From Spirochaetota bacterium (GTDB lineage Bacteria; Spirochaetota; Spirochaetia; Treponematales; Rectinemataceae): a stretch of DNA of 36,194 nt. Positions 20,658 through 28,546 of this stretch are shown here, one piece after another. The position numbers and the translations under genes were made by a program. How positions within the stretch are numbered: position 1 is the stretch's first letter; each line of letters starts with the position of its first letter. The stretch lies in NCBI GenBank assembly GCA_022711355.1, contig JAKLFE010000044.1, positions 1 through 36,194 on the forward strand, read 5' to 3'. Below the pieces are notes generated by a model that was given only the letters and a program-made list of their open reading frames with translations, had not been told where the DNA came from and did not search any database.

Positions 20658-23195
20658 GTGCTCGGCCCCGAAGCAGCCGCCCTCCCCCTCTTCCCCCTCC
20701 TCCCCGACATAGCCGCCCTCCTCCGGGAGCGCGGCTCCCTCGTCCTCTCGGCCGAGCCGGGCGCCGGCAAGACGAGCCTCGTCCCGCCCTACCTCGCCCT
20801 CGAGGGCGGCATCGAGGGGCGGATCCTCCTCCTCGAGCCCCGGCGCGCGGCGGCGGCGGGGGCCGCGGCGCGGATCGCCGAGCTCCTCGGCGAGGCCGTC
20901 GGCCGGAGGGCCGGCTACCGGGTCCGCGGCGACTCCCGCGCGGGCCCGGCCACGCGCGTCCTCGCGATGACCGGGGGAGTCCTCGTCAGGACCATCCAGG
21001 CCGACCCGGGCCTCGCCGGCGTCGGCTGCGTGATCCTCGACGAGTTCCACGAGCGCTCGGCCGAGGCCGACCTCTGCCTCGCCCTCCTCGGCGAGGCCCG
21101 CGCCCTCCGGCCCGAGCTCAGGCTCCTGGTCATGTCGGCGACCATGGATGTTGCGCGCATCGCGTCCTTCCTCGGCGCCCCCGCCCTCGAGGCCCCGGGG
21201 CGCTGCCACCCGGTCGAGACCCGCCACGCCGCGGCGGCGCCCGGGCGGGGCTTCGAGGAGCGCCTGGCCGCCCTCGCCCCCGCGCTCGCCGAGGAATCCG
21301 GAGGCGACGTCCTGGTGTTCCTGCCCGGGGCGGCCGAGATTGCCCGGGCCGCCGCGGCCCTGGCCGGCTCGGGCCTCGAGGTCCAGGCCCTCCACGGCTC
21401 GATGCCCCTGGCCGAGCAGCGCCGCGTCATCTCGCCACCGGGCGGGGACGCGGCCCCGCCGGGAGCCCGCCGCCGCGCCATCCTGGCCACGAGCGTGGCC
21501 GAGACCAGCCTCACCGTGCCCCGGGTCCGCGCGGTCATCGACTCGGGGCTCGCGCGGCTCACGCGCTTCCACGCGCGCTCGGGCCTCAACCGCCTCGTGA
21601 CCGAGCGCGAGAGCGCCGACCGCGCCGACCAGCGCCGGGGCCGGGCCGGCCGCCTCGGGCCGGGGATCTGCCTGCGCGCCTGGCCCGCGGGCGAGGGCCT
21701 CGCCCTGCGGACCGAGCCCGAGCTCCTCCGCGCCGAGCTCTCCTCCCTGGTCCTCGAGTCGGCCCTCTGGGGGGCCCGGGGCAGGACCGAGCTGCCCTGG
21801 CTCGACCCGCCCCCCGCCGCCGCCTGGGAGGCCGCCCGCGAGCTCCTGGGCTCCCTCGGGGCCCTGGACGCCCGGGGCGCGCCCACGGAGGCGGGCCGGC
21901 GCATGGCGGGGCTCGGGACCGAGCCCCGCCTCGCCGCCCTGGTCCTCCGCGGCGCCGCGGCCGGCGAGGGCCGCCTGGCCTGCGAGCTCGCCGCCCTCCT
22001 CTCCGATCGGGGCGGATCGGCCTCGGGCGAGCGGGACCTCGCCGCCCGGCTCGAGGAGCTCGAGCGCGCCCCGGGCCGGGACCCGGCCGCGGCCCGGATC
22101 CGCGAGGAGGCCTCCCGCCTCGAGGCGGCCCTCGGGCCCGCGGGCCGCGGCCCGGGGAGAAGGCCCGGCGACGCCGAGAAGCCCGGCCTCGGCAGCGGCC
22201 CCGCGGGCCCGGCGGCCTTAGGGCCCCTCCTCGCCGCGGCCTTCCCCGACCGCATCGGCGCGCGGACCGAGTACGCGGGCCCGAGCGCCAGCTTCCGCCT
22301 GGTCTCGGGCCGGGCCCTCTCCGTCCAGGGCCCCCTGGCCCAGGCGAGCTGGATCGTGGCCGCCGAGGCCGACGCGGGCGAGGCAGCGGGCCGGCTCTAC
22401 TCCGGCGCCGCGTTGCGCGAAACCGAGGCCCTGGCCGCCCTGGCGCCCCGGATCGAGGAGGCCGAGGAGCTCGAATGGAAGGGCCTGTCCTACCGGGCCC
22501 GGCGGATCCGCCGGGCCGGGGCCATCGTCCTGGCGGAGACCGCCCTCGGGGCCCTGGGACGCGAGGCGGTGGCGGCTTCCTTCTGCGCGCGCCTCGCTAT
22601 CGAGGGCCTGGGGATCCTGCCCTGGGGCGAGGGCCCGAGCTCCCCGGCCGCCTTCCTGGCCCGGCTCCGCTTCTGGCTCGCCGCCCGCGGCTCCCCCGGG
22701 TCAGCCGCCGGGCTCGAGCCCGGCACCCTGGAGGACCGCGCCCTGGCCGCCCGGGCGGCCGCCTGGCTCGGCCCCTTCGTCGGCGCAGGCCCCGGGCCCG
22801 TCCTCGAGGCCGGCTCCCTCCGCGCAGCCCTCGAGGCGATGCTCGATCGCCCAACGCGCCTGGCCCTGGACCGCGAGGCCCCCGGGCGGATCGCCTTGCC
22901 CTCGGGCTCCGAGCGGCCCGTCGACTACGCAGGGCCCGAGCCCGCCCTCGAGGCCCGGGTCCAGGAGCTCTTCGGCCTCGACGAGCAGCCGGCCGCCTGC
23001 GGCCGCCCCCTCGTCCTGCGGCTCCTCACGCCGGCGGGCAGGCCGCTGCAGGTCACCGCCGACCTGCCGGGCTTCTGGCGGGGCTCCTGGGCCGAGGCCC
23101 GCAAGGAGCTCCGGGGGCGCTACCCGAAGCACGAGTGGCCCGAGCGGCCCTGGGAAGCCTCCCCGAGCCGCTCGGGCATCAGAGGTCGAAAATAA
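20658..23195 (+). CDS. hrpB: ATP-dependent helicase HrpB
   Basis: This 845-residue DEAH-family helicase has the HrpB layout: Walker A EPGAGKT at 33-39, DEFH at 128-131 in place of DEAH (a usual HrpB feature), SAT at 160-162, then the second RecA domain with VFLPGAAEIARAA, LATSVAETSLTVPRVRAVIDSG and QRRGRAGRLGPG. A winged-helix/ratchet region follows, and the C-terminal HrpB domain ends with WPERPWEASPSRSG. The C-terminal sequence RYPKHEWPERPW is diagnostic of HrpB. The role in the cell is not well defined; E. coli HrpB is dispensable. It starts with GTG 20658, six bases after the MFS gene. Residues ~455-520 contain an Arg/Gly/Pro-rich insertion typical of this GC-rich genome. Confidence 0.93.
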   Translation: MLGPEAAALPLFPLLPDIAALLRERGSLVLSAEPGAGKTSLVPPYLALEGGIEGRILLLEPRRAAAAGAAARIAELLGEAVGRRAGYRVRGDSRAGPATRVLAMTGGVLVRTIQADPGLAGVGCVILDEFHERSAEADLCLALLGEARALRPELRLLVMSATMDVARIASFLGAPALEAPGRCHPVETRHAAAAPGRGFEERLAALAPALAEESGGDVLVFLPGAAEIARAAAALAGSGLEVQALHGSMPLAEQRRVISPPGGDAAPPGARRRAILATSVAETSLTVPRVRAVIDSGLARLTRFHARSGLNRLVTERESADRADQRRGRAGRLGPGICLRAWPAGEGLALRTEPELLRAELSSLVLESALWGARGRTELPWLDPPPAAAWEAARELLGSLGALDARGAPTEAGRRMAGLGTEPRLAALVLRGAAAGEGRLACELAALLSDRGGSASGERDLAARLEELERAPGRDPAAARIREEASRLEAALGPAGRGPGRRPGDAEKPGLGSGPAGPAALGPLLAAAFPDRIGARTEYAGPSASFRLVSGRALSVQGPLAQASWIVAAEADAGEAAGRLYSGAALRETEALAALAPRIEEAEELEWKGLSYRARRIRRAGAIVLAETALGALGREAVAASFCARLAIEGLGILPWGEGPSSPAAFLARLRFWLAARGSPGSAAGLEPGTLEDRALAARAAAWLGPFVGAGPGPVLEAGSLRAALEAMLDRPTRLALDREAPGRIALPSGSERPVDYAGPEPALEARVQELFGLDEQPAACGRPLVLRLLTPAGRPLQVTADLPGFWRGSWAEARKELRGRYPKHEWPERPWEASPSRSGIRGRK

Positions 23196-23210
23196 GGACG
23201 AGCGACCCGC

Positions 23211-23708
23211 CTAGGGCCGAATACCGAAGAGGAAATAGGCCGCCGCGGCGAGGGCCGCGACGACGACGAGGGCGATGAGGAGGGAGCGGGACTTAGGCTT
23301 CCCCGCGGCCTTCGCCTTGCTCCCTTCGTCCTTGCCCGCCCCCGTATCCGGATACAGCGTTTGCCAGGCCTTGAGGGCCGCGAGCATGACCTTTTTCGCG
23401 TCGGTGGCCCGGCCGTATTCCTTGTCGGGATTGGCGAGGACCTCGCGCACCCGGTCCTTGGCCTCCTGCCGGTCGTAGGTGAACATCCGGGCGCAGGTCT
23501 CGCAGACGAGCCAGCCGGTCTTCTGGTCGGCCTGCTGCGCGACGATGGTCGCGATGCCCGCGCCGTCGGGATGCTGCTCGTGGAAGGATGGCCACTTCCT
23601 CGAGAAGCCGAAGCCCCAATAGCGCGGCGACTCGGTGACCTGCGCGGTCGTGAGGATGACCCCGTCCTCCATGCGCATCTCTTTACCGCAGACATCGCAA
23701 ACCGGCAT
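23211..23708 (-). CDS. Zinc-finger protein with C-terminal membrane anchor
   Basis: This 165-residue protein has two CxxC pairs, Cys4/Cys7 in CDVCGKEM and Cys69/Cys72 in CETCARMF, which should bind one zinc across a 60-residue domain containing ESPRYWGFGFSRKW. A second helical part (77-120) has RQEAKDRVREVLANP. A Lys-rich linker (125-143) leads to one membrane helix at about 145-162 (LLIALVVVAALAAAAYFLFG), so the protein is probably tail-anchored with its zinc domain in the cytoplasm. I recognise no named family. The ATG 23708 has GAAGGGAGG upstream and a strong promoter about 60 bases away. It is convergent with hrpB and divergent from the histidine phosphatase gene. Confidence 0.75.
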   Translation of the reverse strand: MPVCDVCGKEMRMEDGVILTTAQVTESPRYWGFGFSRKWPSFHEQHPDGAGIATIVAQQADQKTGWLVCETCARMFTYDRQEAKDRVREVLANPDKEYGRATDAKKVMLAALKAWQTLYPDTGAGKDEGSKAKAAGKPKSRSLLIALVVVAALAAAAYFLFGIRP

Positions 23709-23731
23709 CGGCGCCTCCCTTCGGGGCGGTC

Positions 23732-23750
23732 CGCGGCGTTGCCCGCCGCG
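23732..23750 (-). promoter_or_regulatory. Hairpin in the leader of the zinc-finger gene
   Basis: Perfect 7-bp arms CGCGGCG and CGCCGCG around a 5-base loop lie in the expected leader. Outer GGCGGTC and GACCGCC (23725-23731, 23756-23762) could extend it, although the outer arm lies at the expected transcript start. It is upstream of, not on, the ribosome-binding site. Confidence 0.35.
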
Positions 23751-23762
23751 GCCGCGACCGCC

Positions 23763-23791
23763 ATTCTACAGCCGCCCGATCCACCGGTAAA
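23763..23791 (-). promoter_or_regulatory. Sigma70-like promoter of the zinc-finger gene
   Basis: On the minus strand TTTACC (23791-23786), 17 bases, then TAGAAT (23768-23763), five of six -10 positions matching. The expected transcript start is near 23756, giving a leader of about 48 nt with a proper Shine-Dalgarno. Confidence 0.65.
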
Positions 23792-23892
23792 CCCGGCCTC
23801 CGCTAGCCTCCCGGCGCGATATGCGCTACCCTAGGCCCGCGACCGGGGCCGCGGGCGCCTGCGCGGCGGCGCCGAGCGGAAAGGAGAGGGGC

Positions 23893-24489
23893 TTGAGCGT
23901 CTACGCCATCCGCCACGCCGACAAGGAGCCGGGCGACTTCTACGACCGGGGCCTGAAATCCAACGACCAGCCGATCAGCGAGGCCGGGAGGGCGAGGGCC
24001 GCGAAGCTCGCGCCCTTCTTCGAGGGCATCGCCATCGATTCGATCCTCGTCAGCGAGTACCGGCGGACCGGCGAGACGATAGCCGAGCTCGCCGCGCGGC
24101 GGGGCATGGCGCCCATCGTCGAGCCGCTCCTGAACGAGATCGACGTCGGCGTCACCGAGAAGATGAGCGACGAGGAAGTCCGCGCGGCCTACCCCGAGTT
24201 CTGGCGGGACTACCTCGCCCGGGACCGCGACTTCCGGATCCCCGGGGGCGAGACCGGGGAGGAGGCGGAGCGGCGGGTCCGCGCGGTCTTCGACTCCCTG
24301 GACCGGGGGAAGAACCACCTCCTGGTCGCGCACGAGGGCCTGATCAGGATCCTCCTCTGCTCGGTCCTCGGGATGCCGCCCTACAAGCGGCACCTGTTCA
24401 CGATCGGCTTCTGCTCGATCTGCGTCTTCGAGTACCTCGAGGACTTTGGCTGCTGGCGCATCCCGAAGATCAACCTCGAGCTGGCCTGA
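23893..24489 (+). CDS. Histidine phosphatase family protein
   Basis: This 198-residue protein belongs to the histidine phosphatase (phosphoglycerate mutase-like) superfamily. The N-terminal catalytic motif is AIRHADKE instead of RHGE/RHGQ, with the His that becomes phosphorylated at about residue 8. The second region, SEAGRARAAKLAPFFEGIAIDSILVSEYRRTGETIAEL, and the C-terminal LVAHEGLIRILLC, with the second catalytic His, are clear. I choose TTG 23893 because AAGGAGAGG lies four bases upstream and homology begins at once; an ATG at 23821 would add a Pro/Ala-rich tail without a family match. It is 10 bases before the zincin-like gene, so the two form an operon. The substrate is not predictable. 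Confidence 0.85.
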   Translation: MSVYAIRHADKEPGDFYDRGLKSNDQPISEAGRARAAKLAPFFEGIAIDSILVSEYRRTGETIAELAARRGMAPIVEPLLNEIDVGVTEKMSDEEVRAAYPEFWRDYLARDRDFRIPGGETGEEAERRVRAVFDSLDRGKNHLLVAHEGLIRILLCSVLGMPPYKRHLFTIGFCSICVFEYLEDFGCWRIPKINLELA

Positions 24490-24499
24490 GGGAGGGCGT

Positions 24500-25348
24500 A
24501 TGATACGCTTCCTCAGCGCGGCGGAGTCCTGCGAGCTCCTGAGCGCCCGCGACGCCTTCCTCGCCGCCTTCACGCCCGCGGACTTCCGCTTCCGGACCAA
24601 GGATCCCCGCGGCGGCATGGCCGCGTACCGGGAGCTGGTCAGGAAGGCGGCCCTCGAGTGGGACGCCGAGGAGGAGGCGAAGGCCGCCGCCTGCCTCGAG
24701 GCGGCCCGCGCGGCCTACGGCCCCTACGCCGCCCTCCTCCCCCCCGACCTCCGCCTCGCGCGGCTCGACGGGAGCGAGGAGCCGGGCAACGCGCACTGCC
24801 GGGGGAGCGACGCCATCGTCCTCCACGGCGGGGCCCTGGGCAGGACGGACCGAGGCCTGACCAGGCTCCTGGTCCACGAGCTCGTCCACCTCCTGACCAG
24901 GAAGCGCCCGGAGCTTCGCGAGCGGCTCTACGCCCAGATCGGCTTCCGGAAGGCCCCGCCCCTCGAGGCGCCGGCCGGCCTCCGGGACCAGGCCATCACC
25001 AACCCCGACCAGCCGGTCAACGAGTACCGTTTCCCCGCCCTCGTCGCGGGCGCTGAGCGCGAGCTCTATCCCCTCCTCTTCTCGCGGGACCCCGCCTCCT
25101 TCCGCCTCGAGGACATCGAGGCGAAGTTCCTCGACGCCGCGACGGGCGAGCTCTACGCGATGGGCGAGCTCGAGAACTACCGCGAGCGCGTCGGCGGCAA
25201 CACCGACTACGACATCCAGCCGGAGGAGATCGTCGCGGAGAACGTCACCAAGCTCCTTTTGCGCGAGGAGGTCCCGGACGCGGGCCTGCTCGCGCGGATC
25301 AAGGCGGTCCTCGACGAGGCGGCAGGCGGGGCGGGCTTGTTGTCGTAG
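24500..25348 (+). CDS. Cytoplasmic zincin-like protein with HExxH motif
   Basis: This 282-residue protein has no signal peptide. LVHELVHLLTRKRP gives a HExxH motif at 126-130, the zinc site of gluzincin-like peptidases. The third ligand may be a Glu in NPDQPVNEYRFP (about 170-181) or in IEAKFLDAATGELYAMGELENY further on. The Tyr/Glu-rich segment NTDYDIQPEEIVAENVTKLL after it recalls the helix carrying the distal Glu in small minigluzincins, and EEIVAEN is a good candidate. I do not recognise a named family. The start is ATG 24500 with GAGGGAGG upstream; the frame remains open to 24446 within the phosphatase gene. It is 10 bases after that gene, so the phosphatase and zincin may act together. 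Confidence 0.7.
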   Translation: MIRFLSAAESCELLSARDAFLAAFTPADFRFRTKDPRGGMAAYRELVRKAALEWDAEEEAKAAACLEAARAAYGPYAALLPPDLRLARLDGSEEPGNAHCRGSDAIVLHGGALGRTDRGLTRLLVHELVHLLTRKRPELRERLYAQIGFRKAPPLEAPAGLRDQAITNPDQPVNEYRFPALVAGAERELYPLLFSRDPASFRLEDIEAKFLDAATGELYAMGELENYRERVGGNTDYDIQPEEIVAENVTKLLLREEVPDAGLLARIKAVLDEAAGGAGLLS

Positions 25349-25374
25349 CGAGCATCGACGGATATCGAAGCTCG
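25349..25374. terminator. Hairpin between convergent genes
   Basis: CGAGCATCGA and TCGAAGCTCG pair at 9 of 10 positions around a 6-base loop, starting immediately after the zincin stop. There is no T-run. It could serve both converging genes. Confidence 0.4.
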
Positions 25375-25403
25375 TCCGACCCTGTCACGGCGATCAGCGC
25401 GCC

Positions 25404-25913
25404 TTAGGCGCCGCCGAGCCGCGCCAGGCACTCCCCCAGTATGCCCTCGAAGGCCCGCCGCCACTCGGCCTCGGGCATCGTCCTTTGGCGCTCGATCAGG
25501 TAGGCCATGGCCCGCGAGAAGCGCTCGTTGTCGAGGTGGCCCGGGCCCAGGGACACCGTGCCGTCGGCGTAGTCGAGGACCAGGAAGCGGCTGCGCAGCG
25601 GGCCGAGCTTCCGGTTCTCCTTCGTGGCCACCGCCTCGTAGAGGTAGATGCCGCCCCGATTGGAGCAGACGATCCACCGGGCCTCGATGCTGAAACGCTT
25701 GGCGCCGCGCCGGGACAGGTCCTCGGTTATACGGCCGGCGATCTCGGGAAAGTTGATCTCCTCGCCCCGGAGGATGAGGAGGGCGAGGATCTGGTAGCGG
25801 CGGCCGCCCGCGAGGCGTCGGCGCTCGGCCAGGAGCCGGTAGGAGAGCTCGTAGGCCGGCGTGGCGACGAGGGGCGGGGCCTCGAGGTAACGTCGCAGGG
25901 CCGGTATCAGCAT
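25404..25913 (-). CDS. Unknown 169-residue protein downstream of the DUF4143 ATPase
   Basis: I do not recognise this protein. It is cytoplasmic and starts MLIPALRRYLEAPPLVATPAYELSYRLLAERRRLAGG. The middle contains RYQILALLILRGEEINFPEIAGRI, which could be a winged helix. It then has beta-rich sequence (FSIEARWIVCSNRGGIYLYEAVATKENRKLG and RFLVLDYADGTVSLG). The C-terminus is helical (MAYLIERQRTMPEAEWRRAFEGIL). The start lies seven bases after the stop of the AAA/DUF4143 gene, with no clear Shine-Dalgarno, so translation probably depends on coupling. That tight pairing suggests a shared function. It is not a fragment of a larger gene as far as I can see. Confidence 0.6.
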   Translation of the reverse strand: MLIPALRRYLEAPPLVATPAYELSYRLLAERRRLAGGRRYQILALLILRGEEINFPEIAGRITEDLSRRGAKRFSIEARWIVCSNRGGIYLYEAVATKENRKLGPLRSRFLVLDYADGTVSLGPGHLDNERFSRAMAYLIERQRTMPEAEWRRAFEGILGECLARLGGA

Positions 25914-25920
25914 GGGCGGG

Positions 25921-27141
25921 CTACACCATCCACCAGGGGATGATGGCGTTCTTCGCGTCGAGGGGGAGGTACTCGGAGGCGCAGCAGACCACGCCGCCGG
26001 AGCCCGGGCTCTTCCCGGCCTTCGCCAGGACCCGGAAGGCGGCTATCGCGTCCTTGCCCGGGTTGGCGCTCTTCTTGATCTCGACGGGATGGAGCTCGCC
26101 GTCGGCCTCGAGGATGAGATCGATCTCGACGCGATCCTTGTCGCGGTAGTAGAACAGCGGCGGTGTCTTGCCCGCGTTGTGCCAGCTCTTCATGATCTCG
26201 CTCACGACGAAGGTCTCGAAGAAGGCGCCGGAGGAGGCGCCCGCCTCGAGGGCCTGCGGGCTGGTCCAGCGCGTGAGGTAGGCGGCGAGGCCGGTATCGA
26301 GGAAGTAGAGCTTGGGCGCCTTGATCATCCGCGTCAGCGCGTTGCTGTGCCAGGGCTCGACGAGGGCGACGATGCCCGAGGTGACGAGGAGGGAGAGCCA
26401 CTTCTTCGCCGTCGGCTGGCTGATGCCGATGTCGCGGGCGAGGTCGGCGTACTGGAGCATCTGCCCGGTCCTCGCGGCGGCGGCGGTCAGGAAACGGAGG
26501 AAGGCGAGCTCGTCGCCGACCTGCGAGAGGTCCTTGATATCGCGCTGGAGATAGGTCTGCACGTAGGAGGAGTAGTACTGCTCCGTCTCGGGGCGGTTCC
26601 TCCCCGCGAGGAGGGCCGGAAGGCTGCCCCGCTGGATCGCGGCGAAGGCATCGGCGAGGCCGCCCCTGGGGGCCTTCTTCCTCGCGGCGGCGAGCCTCTC
26701 TTTAGTCGGGAGGAAGGGAAGGCTCGCTCGGCCGGAGAGCTCGGCCTGCGACAGTCCGAGGAGATGCGCGATGCCGACGCGGCCCGCCAGGGACTCGCTC
26801 GCGTCGCGCATGAGGTGGAAGATCTGGGAGCCCGTGAGCCAGTAGGCTCCCTTCGTCCCCTCCCGGTCCACCCGCATCTTGATGTAGGGCAGGAGGCCCG
26901 GCGCGTACTGGATCTCGTCGATGATGACCGGGGGCTCGAATCGCTCGAGAAAGAGCTCCGGCTCCTCCGCCGCGAGCCGCCGCTGCAGGGGATCGTCGAG
27001 CGTGACGTAGTTCCGGCCCTTCTCGGCGAGGTGCCTGAGAAGGGTCGTCTTTCCCACCTGCCTCGGCCCCGTGACGAGGAGGACCGGGAAGCTCTTCGCG
27101 ATGGCTAGTACGGCGCTCTCGATGGCGCGAGGGATATACAT
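25921..27141 (-). CDS. AAA ATPase with DUF4143 and C-terminal nuclease-like domain
   Basis: The 406-residue product has an AAA_14-type ATPase domain: Walker A GPRQVGKTT at 25-33, Walker B PPVIIDEIQ at 70-78 and sensor LTGSQIFHLM. A winged helix follows (QYADLARDIGISQPTAKKWLSLL), then the DUF4143 region with KLYFLDTGLAAYLT. At the C-terminus RVEIDLILEADGELHPVEIKKS has the Asp...Glu-x-Lys arrangement of the PD-(D/E)XK nuclease fold. Such proteins are widespread in anaerobes and their function is unknown. I choose ATG 27141, with GGGAGGG five bases upstream; an in-frame extension to 27372 crosses the promoter. A sigma70 promoter inside a near-perfect palindrome suggests tight control. The unknown 169-residue gene follows by 7 bases. 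Confidence 0.88.
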   Translation of the reverse strand: MYIPRAIESAVLAIAKSFPVLLVTGPRQVGKTTLLRHLAEKGRNYVTLDDPLQRRLAAEEPELFLERFEPPVIIDEIQYAPGLLPYIKMRVDREGTKGAYWLTGSQIFHLMRDASESLAGRVGIAHLLGLSQAELSGRASLPFLPTKERLAAARKKAPRGGLADAFAAIQRGSLPALLAGRNRPETEQYYSSYVQTYLQRDIKDLSQVGDELAFLRFLTAAAARTGQMLQYADLARDIGISQPTAKKWLSLLVTSGIVALVEPWHSNALTRMIKAPKLYFLDTGLAAYLTRWTSPQALEAGASSGAFFETFVVSEIMKSWHNAGKTPPLFYYRDKDRVEIDLILEADGELHPVEIKKSANPGKDAIAAFRVLAKAGKSPGSGGVVCCASEYLPLDAKNAIIPWWMV

Positions 27142-27158
27142 GGCTGCCCTCCCAGCAT

Positions 27159-27191
27159 CGACTAAACTAAACTCTATATTTAGTATAGTCG
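27159..27191. promoter_or_regulatory. 33-bp palindromic operator over the ATPase promoter
   Basis: Read on the minus strand, CGACTATACTAAA, a 7-base centre and TTTAGTTTAGTCG form a dyad with 12 of 13 positions matching. The left arm contains the -10 box of the ATPase promoter and the centre covers the likely transcript start, so a dimeric repressor bound here would block transcription. It lies between two divergent genes. Confidence 0.65.
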
Positions 27192-27210
27192 ATAATGACC
27201 CGGCTGTCCA
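27182..27210 (-). promoter_or_regulatory. Sigma70-like promoter of the AAA/DUF4143 gene
   Basis: On the minus strand TGGACA (27210-27205), 17 bases, then TATACT (27187-27182); each box differs from consensus at one position. The transcript should start near 27175 and have a leader of about 35 nt with a normal Shine-Dalgarno. Confidence 0.75.
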
Positions 27211-27310
27211 GATGGGGGGCGCTTCCGGCCAGGCTCGCGGGCGGTCCCCGTAACCGCCTCCGCCCCTCCGCTGTTCTCCCTGCGAGACGATCGATACCGA
27301 AAGGGATGCC

Positions 27311-28546
27311 ATGAGAAAACGCCTCGCCCTCGCCGCGGCCGCGGCCCTCGCCCTCTCCTCCTGCGCCACCACCCACCGCCTCGTCGCGCCCGAGCGCGAG
27401 GCCCTCGCGGCCGCGGCCGCCTCGATGGCCGGCGCGGCGGGCGAGGAGGGCTCGGACTTCGCGAGCCGGGGCCTCTACGCCCTCCTCGAGCGCCTGGCCG
27501 AGAAGGGCGGGCCCGAGGCGGCGGCCGAGCTGGCCGGCCTGCGCAGCCCGGGGGAGCTCGGGCGCCTTCTGTCGACGCGGAGCTACGCGACGACGCCCTA
27601 CGAGGCTGCCCTCGAGGCCTTCATGGCCTGGGACCGCCGTTCGACAGCCCCCCGCTGGGAGCCGAAGCGGACCGAGCGCCTGGAGACCGAGCACTTCGCC
27701 CTGGTGACCCTGCCGGGCACGGCCGGGCACGAGGACCGGGAGGAGCTGGCAGCCCTCCTCGAGGAGCAGGTCCGGGCCATCGAGGCCATCCTCCGCCCCG
27801 ACGCCGCGATGCGCGCCCGCTTCGCCGCCAACATGGCCAGCCTCGCCTCGGGGAAGGTCGAGGTGATCCTCCCCCCCGATTCGCGGGCCTTCCCGGGCTT
27901 CGGCGACACGGCCCAGACGAGCTGGGGCTTCACCATGGGCGAGGGGGGCCTGGGCGTCGTCGCCTCGATCAATCTGCCCTACTACAATCCCCTCTCCTCC
28001 GCGATCCTGGCCCACGAGCTCACCCACCTCCTGGACATCTTCTACAAGCTCGACCTCGAGGCCGCCCCGCCCATACCGGGCCGGGGCGAGGACCTGTCGA
28101 AGCTGGGCAAGAAGGGATCGAAGGCCCTCGCGAAGGAGCTCCAGGCCTGGGCCGACGGGGTCTTCGTCGCCATCATGCCCAACGACACGGCCTTCGGCGA
28201 GGGCTTCGCCGAGTACGTAGCCGGCCTCGCGAGCCCCCTGCGGCGCGCCCTCCTCGGCTCGCCCGACGAGTCGCTGAGGGCCATGGCCGAGCGCGTCGAG
28301 CTCAAGCCGGATATCCTTTCAAGCTCGCCCACGGTCAAGGATCGGCGGATCCGCATCGTCCGCTACACCGAGCTGCATTCCTTCGTGGCCTACCTGATCG
28401 AGGAGTACGGGATGGAGCGCTTCCTCGGCTTCTACCTGCAGGTCCCCCTGGCCGAGGCCAATTTCGAGGCGGCCTACGGCGCCTCGTACCGGGAGCTCGA
28501 GGCGGCGTGGCGGAAGGCTCGGGGCTTCTCGGGGCCGGGGGCCTAG
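27311..28546 (+). CDS. Zincin lipoprotein (peptidase MA-like)
   Basis: This 411-residue protein has a lipoprotein signal peptide, with LALSSC and Cys18 lipidated, and is then fully extracytoplasmic. The zinc motif is [10 protein letters not shown], HExxH at 235-239, followed by EGFAEYVAG (297-305), whose Glu301 is the expected third ligand. This pattern matches the gluzincin 'peptidase MA' group. The N-terminal third (20-125) is helical and Ala/Glu-rich, with no recognised domain; [32 protein letters not shown] (122-153) is a common prelude to these domains. The ATG 27311 follows GAAAGGG. It is divergent from the AAA/DUF4143 gene and shares its control region. Its stop codon interlocks with that of the convergent ABC ATPase gene in CTAG. 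Confidence 0.78.
   Translation: MRKRLALAAAAALALSSCATTHRLVAPEREALAAAAASMAGAAGEEGSDFASRGLYALLERLAEKGGPEAAAELAGLRSPGELGRLLSTRSYATTPYEAALEAFMAWDRRSTAPRWEPKRTERLETEHFALVTLPGTAGHEDREELAALLEEQVRAIEAILRPDAAMRARFAANMASLASGKVEVILPPDSRAFPGFGDTAQTSWGFTMGEGGLGVVASINLPYYNPLSSAILAHELTHLLDIFYKLDLEAAPPIPGRGEDLSKLGKKGSKALAKELQAWADGVFVAIMPNDTAFGEGFAEYVAGLASPLRRALLGSPDESLRAMAERVELKPDILSSSPTVKDRRIRIVRYTELHSFVAYLIEEYGMERFLGFYLQVPLAEANFEAAYGASYRELEAAWRKARGFSGPGA

Noticed and set aside
18390..21572. Open frame of about 1060 codons on the minus strand across iolE, MFS and hrpB
   Set aside because: It is antisense to three well-recognised genes, has no domain and is made of low-complexity Gly/Glu/Asp/Ala runs, which arise because GC-rich codons rarely give stops on the opposite strand.
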